From an uncultured Eubacteriales bacterium (GTDB lineage Bacteria; Bacillota_I; Bacilli_A; RF39; UBA660), in contig OMST01000063.1 of NCBI GenBank assembly GCA_900313815.1, forward strand, positions 1 to 42,004: 42,004 nt of DNA. Reading direction: 5' to 3'. Under the pieces are notes generated by a model, which saw only the letters and a list, made by a program, of their open reading frames with translations, ran no database searches and was not told the DNA's origin. Below are positions 14,638-22,950 of the stretch, piece after piece. Both the position numbers and the translations under genes were made by a program. Numbering within the stretch: position 1 is the stretch's first letter; every line of letters begins with the position of its first letter.

Positions 14638-15847
14638 TTATTGGATATTTTTTAGTAATATTTATTACTCTTGTTTTTAATTCTCTTAATACATTTTTAT
14701 TATCATGATTTTTTAGTGCTTCTATTATAATATCTGCTATTAGTATAAAATCTTTTTCGTTTAATCCTCTAGTGGTCATTGCTGCGCTTCCTATCCTAAG
14801 TCCACTTGCTATATTAGGTTTTTCCGTTTCGCCCGGTATTGTGTTTTTATTTACTGTTATATAAATACTATCTAATACTTTTTCTGCATCTTTACCAGTT
14901 AATCCAAAACTACTTTTAACATCTATTAACATTAAATGATTATCAGTACCATTAGATATTACTTTAACATTATTCTTTTTAAATTCTTCAGCCATAGCAT
15001 GAGCATTTTTAATTATATTTTTAGCGTAATATTTAAAATCATCTTGTAAAGCTTCATAGAAGCATTGTGCTTTGGCTGCTATAACATGCATTAGAGGTCC
15101 GCCTTGTATTCCAGGGAATATTGTTTTATTAACTTTTTTAATTATTTCTTCATCATTAGTAAGTATTATACCGCCTCTTGGTCCTCTTAATGTTTTATGG
15201 GTGGTTGAGGTTACTACATGTGCATAATCGCAAGGATTTTGATGAACACCCCCAGCTACTAAACCAGCTATATGAGCCATATCTACCATTAAATATGAAC
15301 CACATTTATCAGCTATTTCTCTAAATCTTTTAAAATCTATTTTTCTACTATAAGCACTACAACCAGCAATAATCATTTTAGGTTTTTCTTTTAATGCAAT
15401 TTTTTCTATTTCATCATAATTTAATACTTCATTTACTAGTCCGTATGATATTACATTATAATCTATCCCACTAAAATTAACACTACTACCATGAGTTAAA
15501 TGACCACCTTCAGAAAGTGACATTCCCAATACTTTATCGCCTTTTTCAAGCAATGATCTATAAACTGCCATATTAGCGGAACTGCCACTATGAGGTTGAA
15601 CATTTGCGTACTTGCAATTAAATAATTTACATGCATATTCTATTGCTTTGCTTTCAAATATATCTATATATTCACATCCACCATAATATCTTTTTCCAGG
15701 ATATCCTTCTGCATACTTATTTGTAAGAATACTTCCTTGCAATCTTAACACATCTTTAGATACATAGTTTTCACTAGCAATTAATTCTATATTTCTATTT
15801 TGCCTTTTTCTTTCATTAATTAATGCATTTTTTAATTCTTTATTCAT
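14630..15847 (-). CDS. glyA: serine hydroxymethyltransferase
   Basis: 405 residues, full length for bacterial GlyA. It converts serine and tetrahydrofolate to glycine and 5,10-methylene-tetrahydrofolate in the cytosol. [13 protein letters not shown] near the N-terminus, [18 protein letters not shown], the Asp of DMAHIAGL, and the PLP lysine motif [14 protein letters not shown] are all present. The start at 15847 is chosen because AGGTGA lies five bases upstream; an in-frame GTG further upstream overlaps that site. It is transcribed alone from 15866-15874. Confidence 0.97.
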   Translation of the reverse strand: MNKELKNALINERKRQNRNIELIASENYVSKDVLRLQGSILTNKYAEGYPGKRYYGGCEYIDIFESKAIEYACKLFNCKYANVQPHSGSSANMAVYRSLLEKGDKVLGMSLSEGGHLTHGSSVNFSGIDYNVISYGLVNEVLNYDEIEKIALKEKPKMIIAGCSAYSRKIDFKRFREIADKCGSYLMVDMAHIAGLVAGGVHQNPCDYAHVVTSTTHKTLRGPRGGIILTNDEEIIKKVNKTIFPGIQGGPLMHVIAAKAQCFYEALQDDFKYYAKNIIKNAHAMAEEFKKNNVKVISNGTDNHLMLIDVKSSFGLTGKDAEKVLDSIYITVNKNTIPGETEKPNIASGLRIGSAAMTTRGLNEKDFILIADIIIEALKNHDNKNVLRELKTRVINITKKYPIKR

Positions 15848-15865
15848 TTTACTCACCTAAGTTAA

Positions 15866-15874
15866 ATTATATCA
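15866..15874 (-). promoter_or_regulatory. extended -10 promoter of glyA (TGATATAAT)
   Basis: The minus strand reads TGATATAAT, followed by AGGTGA and the glyA ATG. Confidence 0.65.
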
Positions 15875-15883
15875 AATTAAAAA

Positions 15884-15915
15884 AAAGAATAATATATTAT
15901 TTTACATTATTCTTT
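15884..15915 (-). terminator. intrinsic terminator of the LppM-like lipoprotein gene
   Basis: AAAGAATAAT/ATTATTCTTT stem (10 bp) with a 12-base loop, then T-rich on the minus strand; the last two codons and the stop lie in the stem. Confidence 0.6.
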
Positions 15916-17082
15916 AATTTCGATTATATCTTCTTTCTTTTCTATTGTATTTATCATATCCATTAATTCTTCTTCAACTTCTTTACTTGGCTTTAATGGA
16001 TTATCTTCTTTTATTTCTTCAGTATCATCTATTTCTTGGATAGGTTCATCTTCGTTTGGTATTACATTACTTTTTTCATTAAGAGCAATATCTTTAATAC
16101 TTGGATCATAATCAGTATGTATAGGTGTAGAACTCTCTATTTTTGCTTTCTTTAGGTTTTTAATCTTAACAACCATTATAACTAATATAAATAGTAATAA
16201 TACTGATAAAACAACAACTCCAAACAACAAATAATAATTACTCTTATTAGCTATTTCAAATACTAAATTTATATTTAATTCATTATTATTATAATTCCAT
16301 GTTAATTCTTTTCCATTACTTGAAGCATTACTAGCATTATGACTAATAGCGGAAGCAGGTAATATAATATTAAATACTATATTAGAACTCTCCTTATTAA
16401 CTGCATTAATTTCATCTATATCTATATCATCAAATACAATATTTTCAACAGATTCTTTCTTATAGCTATAATATCCATCAGATACATCTAACAGTATAAC
16501 GTTACCCTCAGCATCTATAAGAATATTATACTTAATATAACTATCAAATTCTAAACCACTATTTTCATTATTTAAAGATATTCTCTTATTAGACAATTCA
16601 TATTCTTCAGTAGCTTTATCATATATAGTTTTTATTTTATCAACAAAGCTTTCTACACTCTCTATATCATATATTTCTTTCTCTTCATCATGTTTATATA
16701 CAAAATCAATAGTATATTTATTTTTTAAGAAACCTTTTTCTACTTTAAATAATGTTTTATCATCAAAATCTTTATCTAGATATTTATTTATATCAACTTT
16801 AACATCAGATTCAATAGAATAGTTATCAATATTATCATACTTTTTAGTAATCTTATATCCACTATATTCATTTTCTTTTATTTTATTTATAGAAATATTC
16901 CTTTTTTCATATGCGTCTCTATTATCACTATATAAACTCTCATCTAGAGGTCTTTTAGTTAATATTTTTATATCTAAATCCATACTTTTATCAGCGTTTA
17001 TTTTAATAGTCGATTCTTGTTGATAACAGCCAGTCATAAATAGTAATAAAAATATAATAATTATCTTTTTCAAATTTTTCAT
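15907..17082 (-). CDS. membrane-anchored lipoprotein, LppM-like, with acidic cytosolic tail
   Basis: 391 residues. Lipobox LFMTGC near residue 19, then an extracellular beta-rich domain beginning STIKINADKSMDLDIKI that resembles LppM-type domains. A membrane segment follows at about 283-307 (YYLLFGVVVLSVLLLFILV), and a ~80-residue acidic, disordered cytosolic tail. An N-terminal lipid anchor plus a C-terminal transmembrane helix is an unusual double anchor. The start at 17082 is chosen because AAGG lies just upstream; the first in-frame ATG precedes that site. Function is unknown. Confidence 0.72.
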   Translation of the reverse strand: MKNLKKIIIIFLLLFMTGCYQQESTIKINADKSMDLDIKILTKRPLDESLYSDNRDAYEKRNISINKIKENEYSGYKITKKYDNIDNYSIESDVKVDINKYLDKDFDDKTLFKVEKGFLKNKYTIDFVYKHDEEKEIYDIESVESFVDKIKTIYDKATEEYELSNKRISLNNENSGLEFDSYIKYNILIDAEGNVILLDVSDGYYSYKKESVENIVFDDIDIDEINAVNKESSNIVFNIILPASAISHNASNASSNGKELTWNYNNNELNINLVFEIANKSNYYLLFGVVVLSVLLLFILVIMVVKIKNLKKAKIESSTPIHTDYDPSIKDIALNEKSNVIPNEDEPIQEIDDTEEIKEDNPLKPSKEVEEELMDMINTIEKKEDIIEIKE

Positions 17083-17103
17083 ACTATACCTTCTCATAGA
17101 TAA

Positions 17104-17112
17104 AGTATATCA
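17104..17112 (-). promoter_or_regulatory. extended -10 promoter (TGATATACT)
   Basis: The minus strand reads TGATATACT upstream of the LppM-like lipoprotein gene. Confidence 0.5.
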
Positions 17113-17136
17113 TATTTTATTATATAAATAAACAAA

Positions 17137-17158
17137 AAAGCATTACATGAATGCCTTT
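17137..17158 (-). terminator. intrinsic terminator of the ferritin-like gene
   Basis: AAAGCATT paired with AATGCcTTT (one bulged base) and followed by TTTTTT on the minus strand; it includes the final codons. Confidence 0.6.
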
Positions 17159-17580
17159 AATTTTTCTATCTCTTCTTCTTGAAATTCTAAGAATTCTTTA
17201 GCTAACTTTAATGTCTTTCTATCAGCGTTTTTCTTATAACTATTTATCTTAGCACTAATTAATGTAACTCCCATAGTAATACCCTCTATTAACATTTGTG
17301 CTAGAGCAGAATCACTATTATCCATCATCGTTTCTCTCATAATACCAATATTGCTTCCTATTTTGGCCATAAATGATGTTTTTTGAGGTTTAATACCATT
17401 TTTTAATAATAATTTTTCAGTAATATTTATATACTTTTCATATTCTTTTATTTCTTTTTCAATTATAAATTTAATCTTATTTTCTTTATTCTTGATTTTA
17501 TTAATTAATGTAGTAATAGTATAACTTCCCATCTCTGCTGTTTCATATATATGAGTTAACAACTCTAAATTTTCATCCAT
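17143..17580 (-). CDS. ferritin-like four-helix protein
   Basis: 145 residues predicted as four helices. Glu-rich stretches recur (LLTHIYETAEMG, EKEIKEYEKY, LEFQEEEIEKL) at the spacing of ferritin-like or rubrerythrin-like diiron bundles. A Met-rich, Gly-containing linker follows (FMAKIGSNIGIMRETMMDNSD). Similar proteins are common in Clostridia and Bacilli and have no assigned function. It is soluble with no signal peptide. The start at 17580 follows AGGTGA by five bases; an upstream in-frame GTG overlaps that site. Metal binding is an inference. Confidence 0.6.
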   Translation of the reverse strand: MDENLELLTHIYETAEMGSYTITTLINKIKNKENKIKFIIEKEIKEYEKYINITEKLLLKNGIKPQKTSFMAKIGSNIGIMRETMMDNSDSALAQMLIEGITMGVTLISAKINSYKKNADRKTLKLAKEFLEFQEEEIEKLKAFM

Positions 17581-17646
17581 TTTAATCACCTATTTTTATT
17601 ATTATCATTTATTACTCTTTTATGCATTTAATTTTTTATTAACTTG

Positions 17647-17655
17647 TGTTAAACT
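17647..17655 (+). promoter_or_regulatory. extended -10 (TGTTAAACT) placing +1 at the ATG
   Basis: TGTTAAACT, six bases, then ATG 17662. There is no purine-rich ribosome site upstream, so a leaderless transcript is likely. It is nearly identical in plan to 2900-2908. Confidence 0.45.
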
Positions 17656-17661
17656 TATCTT

Positions 17662-18843
17662 ATGAAAAAAATATTATTATTGTTTTTAATTATTTTATTA
17701 TTAGGCTGCTCTAAAAAAGAGAAAGTTATTCCTGCAGTACATATTGAACTTGAAAGCAATAAAATTTACGAATATGCTGAGGAAGTTCTTTCACATGATC
17801 TTATAGATGATGATTCTATCACTATAACTTCAGATAATGCTCTTTTAGATACTAGCACTCTTGGAGAACATAAAATAAGAATAGAATTTATAAAAGAGGA
17901 AACAAAAGCCTATGATGAAGTTATATATTATGTAGTTGATACTACTGAACCACTTGTATTAATAAACTCTACATATACTTACAATAAAGGTGATAAAGAT
18001 AACCTTGTAAATAGAATATTATGTGCTGATAACTATGATAAAAGACCTAATTGCTATATCGAAGGTAATTATGATTTTAACACAATTGGTACATACAATT
18101 TAAAGCATATCGCAATAGATACATCAAATAATAAAGTTGAAAATGACTTTATTTTAAAAATAGTTAAGCCTTCTTCATCTAGTTCTTCAAGCAATAAACC
18201 TAAATATAAAATAGAGGATTTAATTAAAGAACATAAAAATGATAATACGCTAATAGGTATAGATGTATCTGAATGGCAAGGAAATATTAATTATCAAAAA
18301 GTTAAAGACGCCGGGGTTGAGTTCGTTATGATTAGAGTTGGATTCGGTCATAATAGAAATAATGAAATAATAATGGATAAGCAATTTAAAAACAATATTA
18401 AAAATGCTAAAGAAGCTAATCTTAAAGTTGGATTATATTTCTATAGTTATGCTAATACAATTGATAAAGTAAAAGAACAAGTAAAATGGATAAATGATAA
18501 CTTAGAAGGTCAAACATTAGATTTGCCAATAGCATTTGATTGGGAAGATTGGTCTAGTTTTAATAGTTACAATATGTCATTAACTGATATTAAACAAATT
18601 GCTAAAACATTTATTAGTGAATCAGAAAAATATGGATATAAAGGAATGCTTTATAGTAGTAAATATTATTTAGAAAAGATATGGGGAATAAATAAATATG
18701 ATACTTGGTTAGCACATTATACAGATAAGACTAATTATGAAGGCAATTATTATATATGGCAATTATCCAATAGAGGTAAAGTTGATGGTATATATGGGGA
18801 TGTTGATTTAGATATCTTGTATACAAAAAATACGCTTAATTAA
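17662..18843 (+). CDS. GH25 lysozyme lipoprotein with Ig-like domains
   Basis: 393 residues. Lipobox LLLGC (Cys16) anchors it outside the membrane. Two Ig-like (DUF5011-type) modules cover about residues 25-165, then a Ser-rich linker, then a GH25 muramidase from about residue 195: LIGIDVSEWQG (Asp), VMIRVGFG, LYFYSYA, and AFDWEDW with the catalytic Asp-x-Glu. GH25 enzymes cut MurNAc-GlcNAc bonds, so this is a surface autolysin. No Shine-Dalgarno is present. The stop lies in a terminator hairpin. Confidence 0.9.
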   Translation: MKKILLLFLIILLLGCSKKEKVIPAVHIELESNKIYEYAEEVLSHDLIDDDSITITSDNALLDTSTLGEHKIRIEFIKEETKAYDEVIYYVVDTTEPLVLINSTYTYNKGDKDNLVNRILCADNYDKRPNCYIEGNYDFNTIGTYNLKHIAIDTSNNKVENDFILKIVKPSSSSSSSNKPKYKIEDLIKEHKNDNTLIGIDVSEWQGNINYQKVKDAGVEFVMIRVGFGHNRNNEIIMDKQFKNNIKNAKEANLKVGLYFYSYANTIDKVKEQVKWINDNLEGQTLDLPIAFDWEDWSSFNSYNMSLTDIKQIAKTFISESEKYGYKGMLYSSKYYLEKIWGINKYDTWLAHYTDKTNYEGNYYIWQLSNRGKVDGIYGDVDLDILYTKNTLN

Positions 18844-18855
18844 TAAGCGTATTTT
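18827..18855. terminator. bidirectional intrinsic terminator
   Basis: AAAATACGCTTA/TAAGCGTATTTT stem (12 bp), loop ATTAA containing the GH25 stop; it serves the convergent pyrophosphatase gene too. Confidence 0.88.
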
Positions 18856-20480
18856 TAATTATCTTTATCTACGGCATCCATTATATATGGCGCTATTTGA
18901 ATTTTACGAGATAGAACATTTTTAAGTTCAAATCCTTCATAAACTTTTTCTAATTCAAAGCTATTCTTAAGTATTCTTTCAGCAGATTCATTATATAGAC
19001 AATGAGATGTATGATTAAATATATCAGTAAAAAATAATGTTAATACTTTATAATTACTTCTTTCTGCTACTAAGTTTAAATAACCTACCATTTCATCAAT
19101 ATGAATTGAATCATAATCAGAAGTTAATACTTGACCAATTCCAATTATATCGTTGTCAACTTTATATGATTTAAAATCCTTATAAAGTAATTCTTCATTT
19201 GTTAATCCTTTAATACTCATTCCCTGTTTTAAAAGAATAATACCATCTTTTGTATACTCTATTTTAGCTATCTTTGATAATTCTATTAAAGCATCTCTAT
19301 CCTTTGATGTAGTAGTTGGAGATGTCAATAATAATGTATCTGACATTATCGCACAAGCCATAATTCCTGCAATATTTTTAGGTATCCTAATATTATTTTC
19401 ATTAAACATATCAAATATTATAGTATTAACGCTACCGACTCCAGCATTTCTAAAATTAATAGGCCTTTGAGTAACTATATCACCAATATTATGATGGTCA
19501 ATAACCTCAAGAATATCTGCTTCATCTAAACCATCTACACTTTGTGAATAATTATTATGATCAACTAAAATAACTTTCTTTTTATCTACATGATTGCAAT
19601 CTGTTAAAGTTAGAAGACCAGTACATATACCTTTACTATTTAGTATTGGATAATTAGTATGTTTTAATTTTTTACTTTGTTCAATAAAATCTGATAAATA
19701 GTCAAGTTCATGAAATGTTGCAATATCTTCTTCCCTAACTATATTCTTAATGTAATTAGAGTATGACATTAATTTACTAACTTCATAAGCAGTATAGATA
19801 GTACTTATAACATTAATATGATTATCTTCAGCTTTTTTCATTAACTCTTTATTTAATATTTTTTTAGATACCAATATTATTAATCTAACGCCACTATTTA
19901 TTGCATATTCTATTATTTCGTTTCTATCACCAACTATTAAAATATTATTACTATCTAAATGAACATCATGAATAAAAGTATCTTTACTATAAGTTGCTGC
20001 TACTATAGTTCCACTTATTTCTTTATCAAATTTTAGTATTTTAGTTCCACCAAGTATTTTTAAAATATTGCCATATGAAGTCTCTAATTCATTATAGTTT
20101 CCATTTAATAACTCTCGAGCTATTTCCTTTAATGAAACATATCCATAATATTTATTTTTGCTCTCAACTACTGGTATACCAGTTAATGAATATTTATTCA
20201 TATAATCAAAAGCATCTTTAATAGATAAATTCCTATCAATGAAACAATTTTTATGATAATTAATATCTTTTATTTGAAGTTTAACATCACTTAAATGAGA
20301 TGGTTCTTTTATATTAAATTTATTTAAAGCATATTTAGTTTCTGCATTTATATTACCAAGAACCATTGGTACAGTATTATATCCTAATTGATTTTTTAGA
20401 TATGAAAGAGCTATAGCTGAACATACAGTATCAGTATCAGGATTTTTATGGCCAAAAATATAAGTAAGTTTCTTATTCAC
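18855..20480 (-). CDS. ppaC: CBS-domain manganese-dependent inorganic pyrophosphatase (family II)
   Basis: 541 residues, the long regulatory form. GHKNPDTDTVCSA at the N-terminus is the DHH metal-binding motif; CBS repeats flanking a DRTGG domain cover about residues 70-290 (adenine-nucleotide control); VILVDHNNYSQ and EVIDHHNIGDI follow; the C-terminal DHHA2 domain includes SPTTTSKDRDA. It hydrolyses pyrophosphate in the cytosol, with Mn or Co, and is regulated by AMP/ADP and diadenosine polyphosphates in characterised homologues. The start is GTG (20480) with GGGTGA just upstream. Confidence 0.95.
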   Translation of the reverse strand: MNKKLTYIFGHKNPDTDTVCSAIALSYLKNQLGYNTVPMVLGNINAETKYALNKFNIKEPSHLSDVKLQIKDINYHKNCFIDRNLSIKDAFDYMNKYSLTGIPVVESKNKYYGYVSLKEIARELLNGNYNELETSYGNILKILGGTKILKFDKEISGTIVAATYSKDTFIHDVHLDSNNILIVGDRNEIIEYAINSGVRLIILVSKKILNKELMKKAEDNHINVISTIYTAYEVSKLMSYSNYIKNIVREEDIATFHELDYLSDFIEQSKKLKHTNYPILNSKGICTGLLTLTDCNHVDKKKVILVDHNNYSQSVDGLDEADILEVIDHHNIGDIVTQRPINFRNAGVGSVNTIIFDMFNENNIRIPKNIAGIMACAIMSDTLLLTSPTTTSKDRDALIELSKIAKIEYTKDGIILLKQGMSIKGLTNEELLYKDFKSYKVDNDIIGIGQVLTSDYDSIHIDEMVGYLNLVAERSNYKVLTLFFTDIFNHTSHCLYNESAERILKNSFELEKVYEGFELKNVLSRKIQIAPYIMDAVDKDN

Positions 20481-20544
20481 TCTTTCACCCTCTATTCTCT
20501 AATTTATAATAACATTTTTTATTAAAAAAAGAAAGATGTTAAAA

Positions 20545-20574
20545 AAGAATGATTTTTTAATCAAAATCATTCTT
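20545..20574 (-). terminator. intrinsic terminator of the DUF362/DUF1653 operon
   Basis: AAGAATGATTTT/AAAATCATTCTT stem (12 bp), then TTTTTT on the minus strand. The 5' arm is made from the last codons of the DUF1653 gene and its stop codon (20557-20559) is in the loop. Confidence 0.85.
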
Positions 20575-20793
20575 CTCTTCAAACCTATACTTCTGTTTAA
20601 TATCAGGATATTTTTTATGATCAACTTCAGATAAGAAATCTTCTTTACGTCTTGCCCATAATTTATGTTCTCCATATAATCCTCTATATATTACTAATTC
20701 ATCTAAAGTGTCACTATCAGTTGCAATATCTTCTACTATATAATAATTACCTTTAAAGTGTTTATAAATACCTTTAATTTTAACTTTTCTCAT
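20557..20793 (-). CDS. DUF1653 small protein
   Basis: 78 residues matching the DUF1653 family: GIYKHFKGNYYIVEDIATDSDT, LVIYRGLYGEHKLWARRKEDF, ending in a charged tail. It is a small SH3-like beta-barrel family of unknown function. The start is one base after the DUF362 stop (TAATATG) with only a weak ribosome site, so translation depends on coupling to that gene. Confidence 0.85.
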   Translation of the reverse strand: MRKVKIKGIYKHFKGNYYIVEDIATDSDTLDELVIYRGLYGEHKLWARRKEDFLSEVDHKKYPDIKQKYRFEEKNDFD

Positions 20794-20794
20794 A

Positions 20795-21685
20795 TTAATC
20801 CAATTCTATAAGTTCATAATTTGTTGAACCTAATCCTAAACTTTCAGCATATGGAAGAATATGTCTTCCCTCCCTACTATCTATTCTTTCTTGAAGTAAA
20901 TGTGCTCCTTCATCTTTAGAATTCCATACCATATCAATAAATGCTTGATCATTTGCTACAGGATCTAGTGAACCTATAATACCCAAATCTTTCATAACTG
21001 GATCCCCTTGGTTACAATCACAGTCACAATCAACTGACAATGCATTCATTACAGTTATATATACTATAGGTTTATTATTATCTTTTAAATAATCGGCAAC
21101 TGCAGTAGCAGCTTCAGCCATTGACTCTATAAAATCCTTTTGTTCATACTTACAAGTCCAGCAAGCATCTGGATCTTCGCTTTGACCGCAGCTATGAATA
21201 TATGCTTTTCCATGACGGGAAGCTATTCCGATTGATTGATTTTTTAAGTTTGCTCCAAAGCCACCCATAGCATGTCCCTTTCCATGCGCTAAATTTAATA
21301 TAGAATCATAATTTTTAAAACTCTCTCCTATTAAATCATATTTTAAATGTTTACCATTTTTAACAGGTATTCTAAATTCACCATTAGTATCCATTATGTC
21401 TACGTCTGCATAAGACGTAAAACCATGCTTACGGGCCACTTCCATATGTTTTTTTGAATCAGTTCTTGCTCCCGGATAAGCTGTATTACATTCAATAATT
21501 GTTCCATTTAATTTCTTAACTAAAGGCCCAATTAAATCTGCTTTCAAATACCCTTTAGCACCATCCTCACCAGTAGATACTTTAACACCTACTTTTCCAT
21601 TTAAGCTAACCCCAAGCGAATCATATATTTTAATTAAACTATCACTACTAATATCTTTAGTAAAATAAACTTTTGATTTTTGCAT
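20795..21685 (-). CDS. DUF362 (putative Fe-S centre) protein
   Basis: 296 residues of the DUF362 family: KVGVKVSTGEDGAKGYL, IECNTAYPGARTDS, LNLAHGKGHAMGGFGANLKN. Cys clusters HSCGQ...CWTCK and DCDCDC suggest a metal or Fe-S site. Function is undefined; family members are often annotated as uncharacterised Fe-S proteins. The start at 21685 follows GGAGG by eight bases. It is the first gene of an operon with DUF1653, from promoter 21706-21714, divergent from the HD gene. Confidence 0.88.
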   Translation of the reverse strand: MQKSKVYFTKDISSDSLIKIYDSLGVSLNGKVGVKVSTGEDGAKGYLKADLIGPLVKKLNGTIIECNTAYPGARTDSKKHMEVARKHGFTSYADVDIMDTNGEFRIPVKNGKHLKYDLIGESFKNYDSILNLAHGKGHAMGGFGANLKNQSIGIASRHGKAYIHSCGQSEDPDACWTCKYEQKDFIESMAEAATAVADYLKDNNKPIVYITVMNALSVDCDCDCNQGDPVMKDLGIIGSLDPVANDQAFIDMVWNSKDEGAHLLQERIDSREGRHILPYAESLGLGSTNYELIELD

Positions 21686-21705
21686 ATAACTATCCTCCTT
21701 TACAT

Positions 21706-21714
21706 AGTATATCA
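21706..21714 (-). promoter_or_regulatory. extended -10 promoter (TGATATACT) of the DUF362 operon
   Basis: The minus strand reads TGATATACT; the divergent plus-strand promoter at 21742-21750 has the identical nine bases. Confidence 0.6.
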
Positions 21715-21741
21715 TATTTATTTTTATTTAATAATAAAATT

Positions 21742-21750
21742 TGATATACT
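21742..21750 (+). promoter_or_regulatory. extended -10 promoter (TGATATACT) of the HD-CmpB-murD unit
   Basis: TGATATACT lies 17 bases before the ATG of the HD gene, with AAAGAGG in between. Confidence 0.6.
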
Positions 21751-21767
21751 TATTAAAGAGGAAACTA

Positions 21768-22265
21768 ATGAAATACGATAAAGAATATTTAGAATATGTT
21801 AAAGAAATATTAGATTCAGAAGAATTTCAAAAAAGAAAAAATTATGAACATCATGAAAATGAATCTGTATATAATCATTCATTAAAAGTATCTTACTCAT
21901 CATATTTATATGCTAAAAAGCATAATTTAAATATGAAGGATATAAGTATTGGTGGATTATTACATGATTTTTATTATAAGCCATGGAAAGAAGACACCAC
22001 TAAAAAACCCTTGTTTAAAAAGCATGGGTTTGTACATGCTAAAGAAGCATTAGAAAACTCTAAAAAGCATTTCCCAGATTTAATAAATGATAGAGTTGAA
22101 GATATTATTTTAAAGCATATGTTTCCTTTAAATATTAAACTTCCAAAGTATAGAGAATCATGGGTAGTAACTATGATGGATAAAAAGAATTCATTAAATG
22201 TACTTGCTCATCCTTCTGCTTGGCCAAATTATTTAGGTTTAAAAAGAAAGAAGATTAAAAAATGA
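21768..22265 (+). CDS. HD-domain phosphohydrolase
   Basis: 165 residues of a single HD domain: His in YNHSLKV, HD in GGLLHDFYY, then HGFVHA and ILKHMFP for further metal ligands. HD proteins hydrolyse nucleotides or other phosphoesters; the substrate here is unknown. ATG 21768 is preferred because AAAGAGG is six bases upstream; the longer frame would start at a TTG inside the promoter. It overlaps the next gene by ATGA. Confidence 0.88.
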   Translation: MKYDKEYLEYVKEILDSEEFQKRKNYEHHENESVYNHSLKVSYSSYLYAKKHNLNMKDISIGGLLHDFYYKPWKEDTTKKPLFKKHGFVHAKEALENSKKHFPDLINDRVEDIILKHMFPLNIKLPKYRESWVVTMMDKKNSLNVLAHPSAWPNYLGLKRKKIKK

Positions 22266-22942
22266 TTAATATTAAAGTTTTATTTTTGTTGTTTATTATT
22301 TATTCTTTTCTAGGTTGGTTAATGGAAATGATAGTTACATTAATTAATGATAAAGAATTAGTTAATAGAGGATTTTTAATAGGCCCTTACTGCCCTATAT
22401 ATGGTACTTGCTCTATAGCCATGATACTACTATTAAGTAAAGTAAATAATCCAGTATTATTATTTATACTATCCATCCTAATCTGCAGTGTTGGAGAATA
22501 TATAACTAGCTATTTAATGGAAAGAATATTCAAAGCAAGATGGTGGGATTACTCTAATAAAAAATTTAATTTAAATGGTAGAATTTGTTTACAAAATTGC
22601 TTAGCTTTTGGTATATTAGGCTTCATAGTTGTAAAATATATTAATGTCATAATAACTAAACAATTATTAATGTTAAGTAGTACCAATCTTAATATATTAT
22701 TCTTTTCTATAATAGTAATATTTATATCAGATTTAATTATTTCATTTAATGTAATATGTAAAATAAAAGATATGTCTATAAAATATGTTCATTTAGATAA
22801 TACAAAAGAAATAACAGAGAGAGTTAGAAAGATTCTTGGAAAAAGCTTATTACCTCGAAGATTACTTAATGCATATCCAAACGTAAGATTTTTAATTAAA
22901 GAGAAAATATCTAACTTAAAAAATGTTACTAAAAAGAAGTAG
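22262..22942 (+). CDS. CmpB-like (PF06541) putative ABC-transporter type IV membrane protein
   Basis: 226 residues with about five membrane segments. YSFLGWLMEM, NRGFLIGPYCPIYG, GEYITSYLMERIFKARWWDYSNKKFNLNGRICLQN are the recognisable PF06541 signatures. The family is named as a putative ABC permease, but no ATPase partner is nearby and its role is unproven. It is coupled to the HD gene by an ATGA overlap and followed eight bases later by murD. Confidence 0.85.
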   Translation: MINIKVLFLLFIIYSFLGWLMEMIVTLINDKELVNRGFLIGPYCPIYGTCSIAMILLLSKVNNPVLLFILSILICSVGEYITSYLMERIFKARWWDYSNKKFNLNGRICLQNCLAFGILGFIVVKYINVIITKQLLMLSSTNLNILFFSIIVIFISDLIISFNVICKIKDMSIKYVHLDNTKEITERVRKILGKSLLPRRLLNAYPNVRFLIKEKISNLKNVTKKK

Positions 22943-22950
22943 GTGTTACT

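Noticed and set aside
15848-15906. Riboswitch upstream of glyA
   Set aside because: The leader is shorter than 25 bases from the -10 element, too short for a glycine or other riboswitch.
22255-22270. Mycoplasma-type code (TGA as Trp)
   Set aside because: TGA ends the HD gene in an ATGA overlap, Trp is encoded by TGG throughout, and all long genes end normally under the standard bacterial code.
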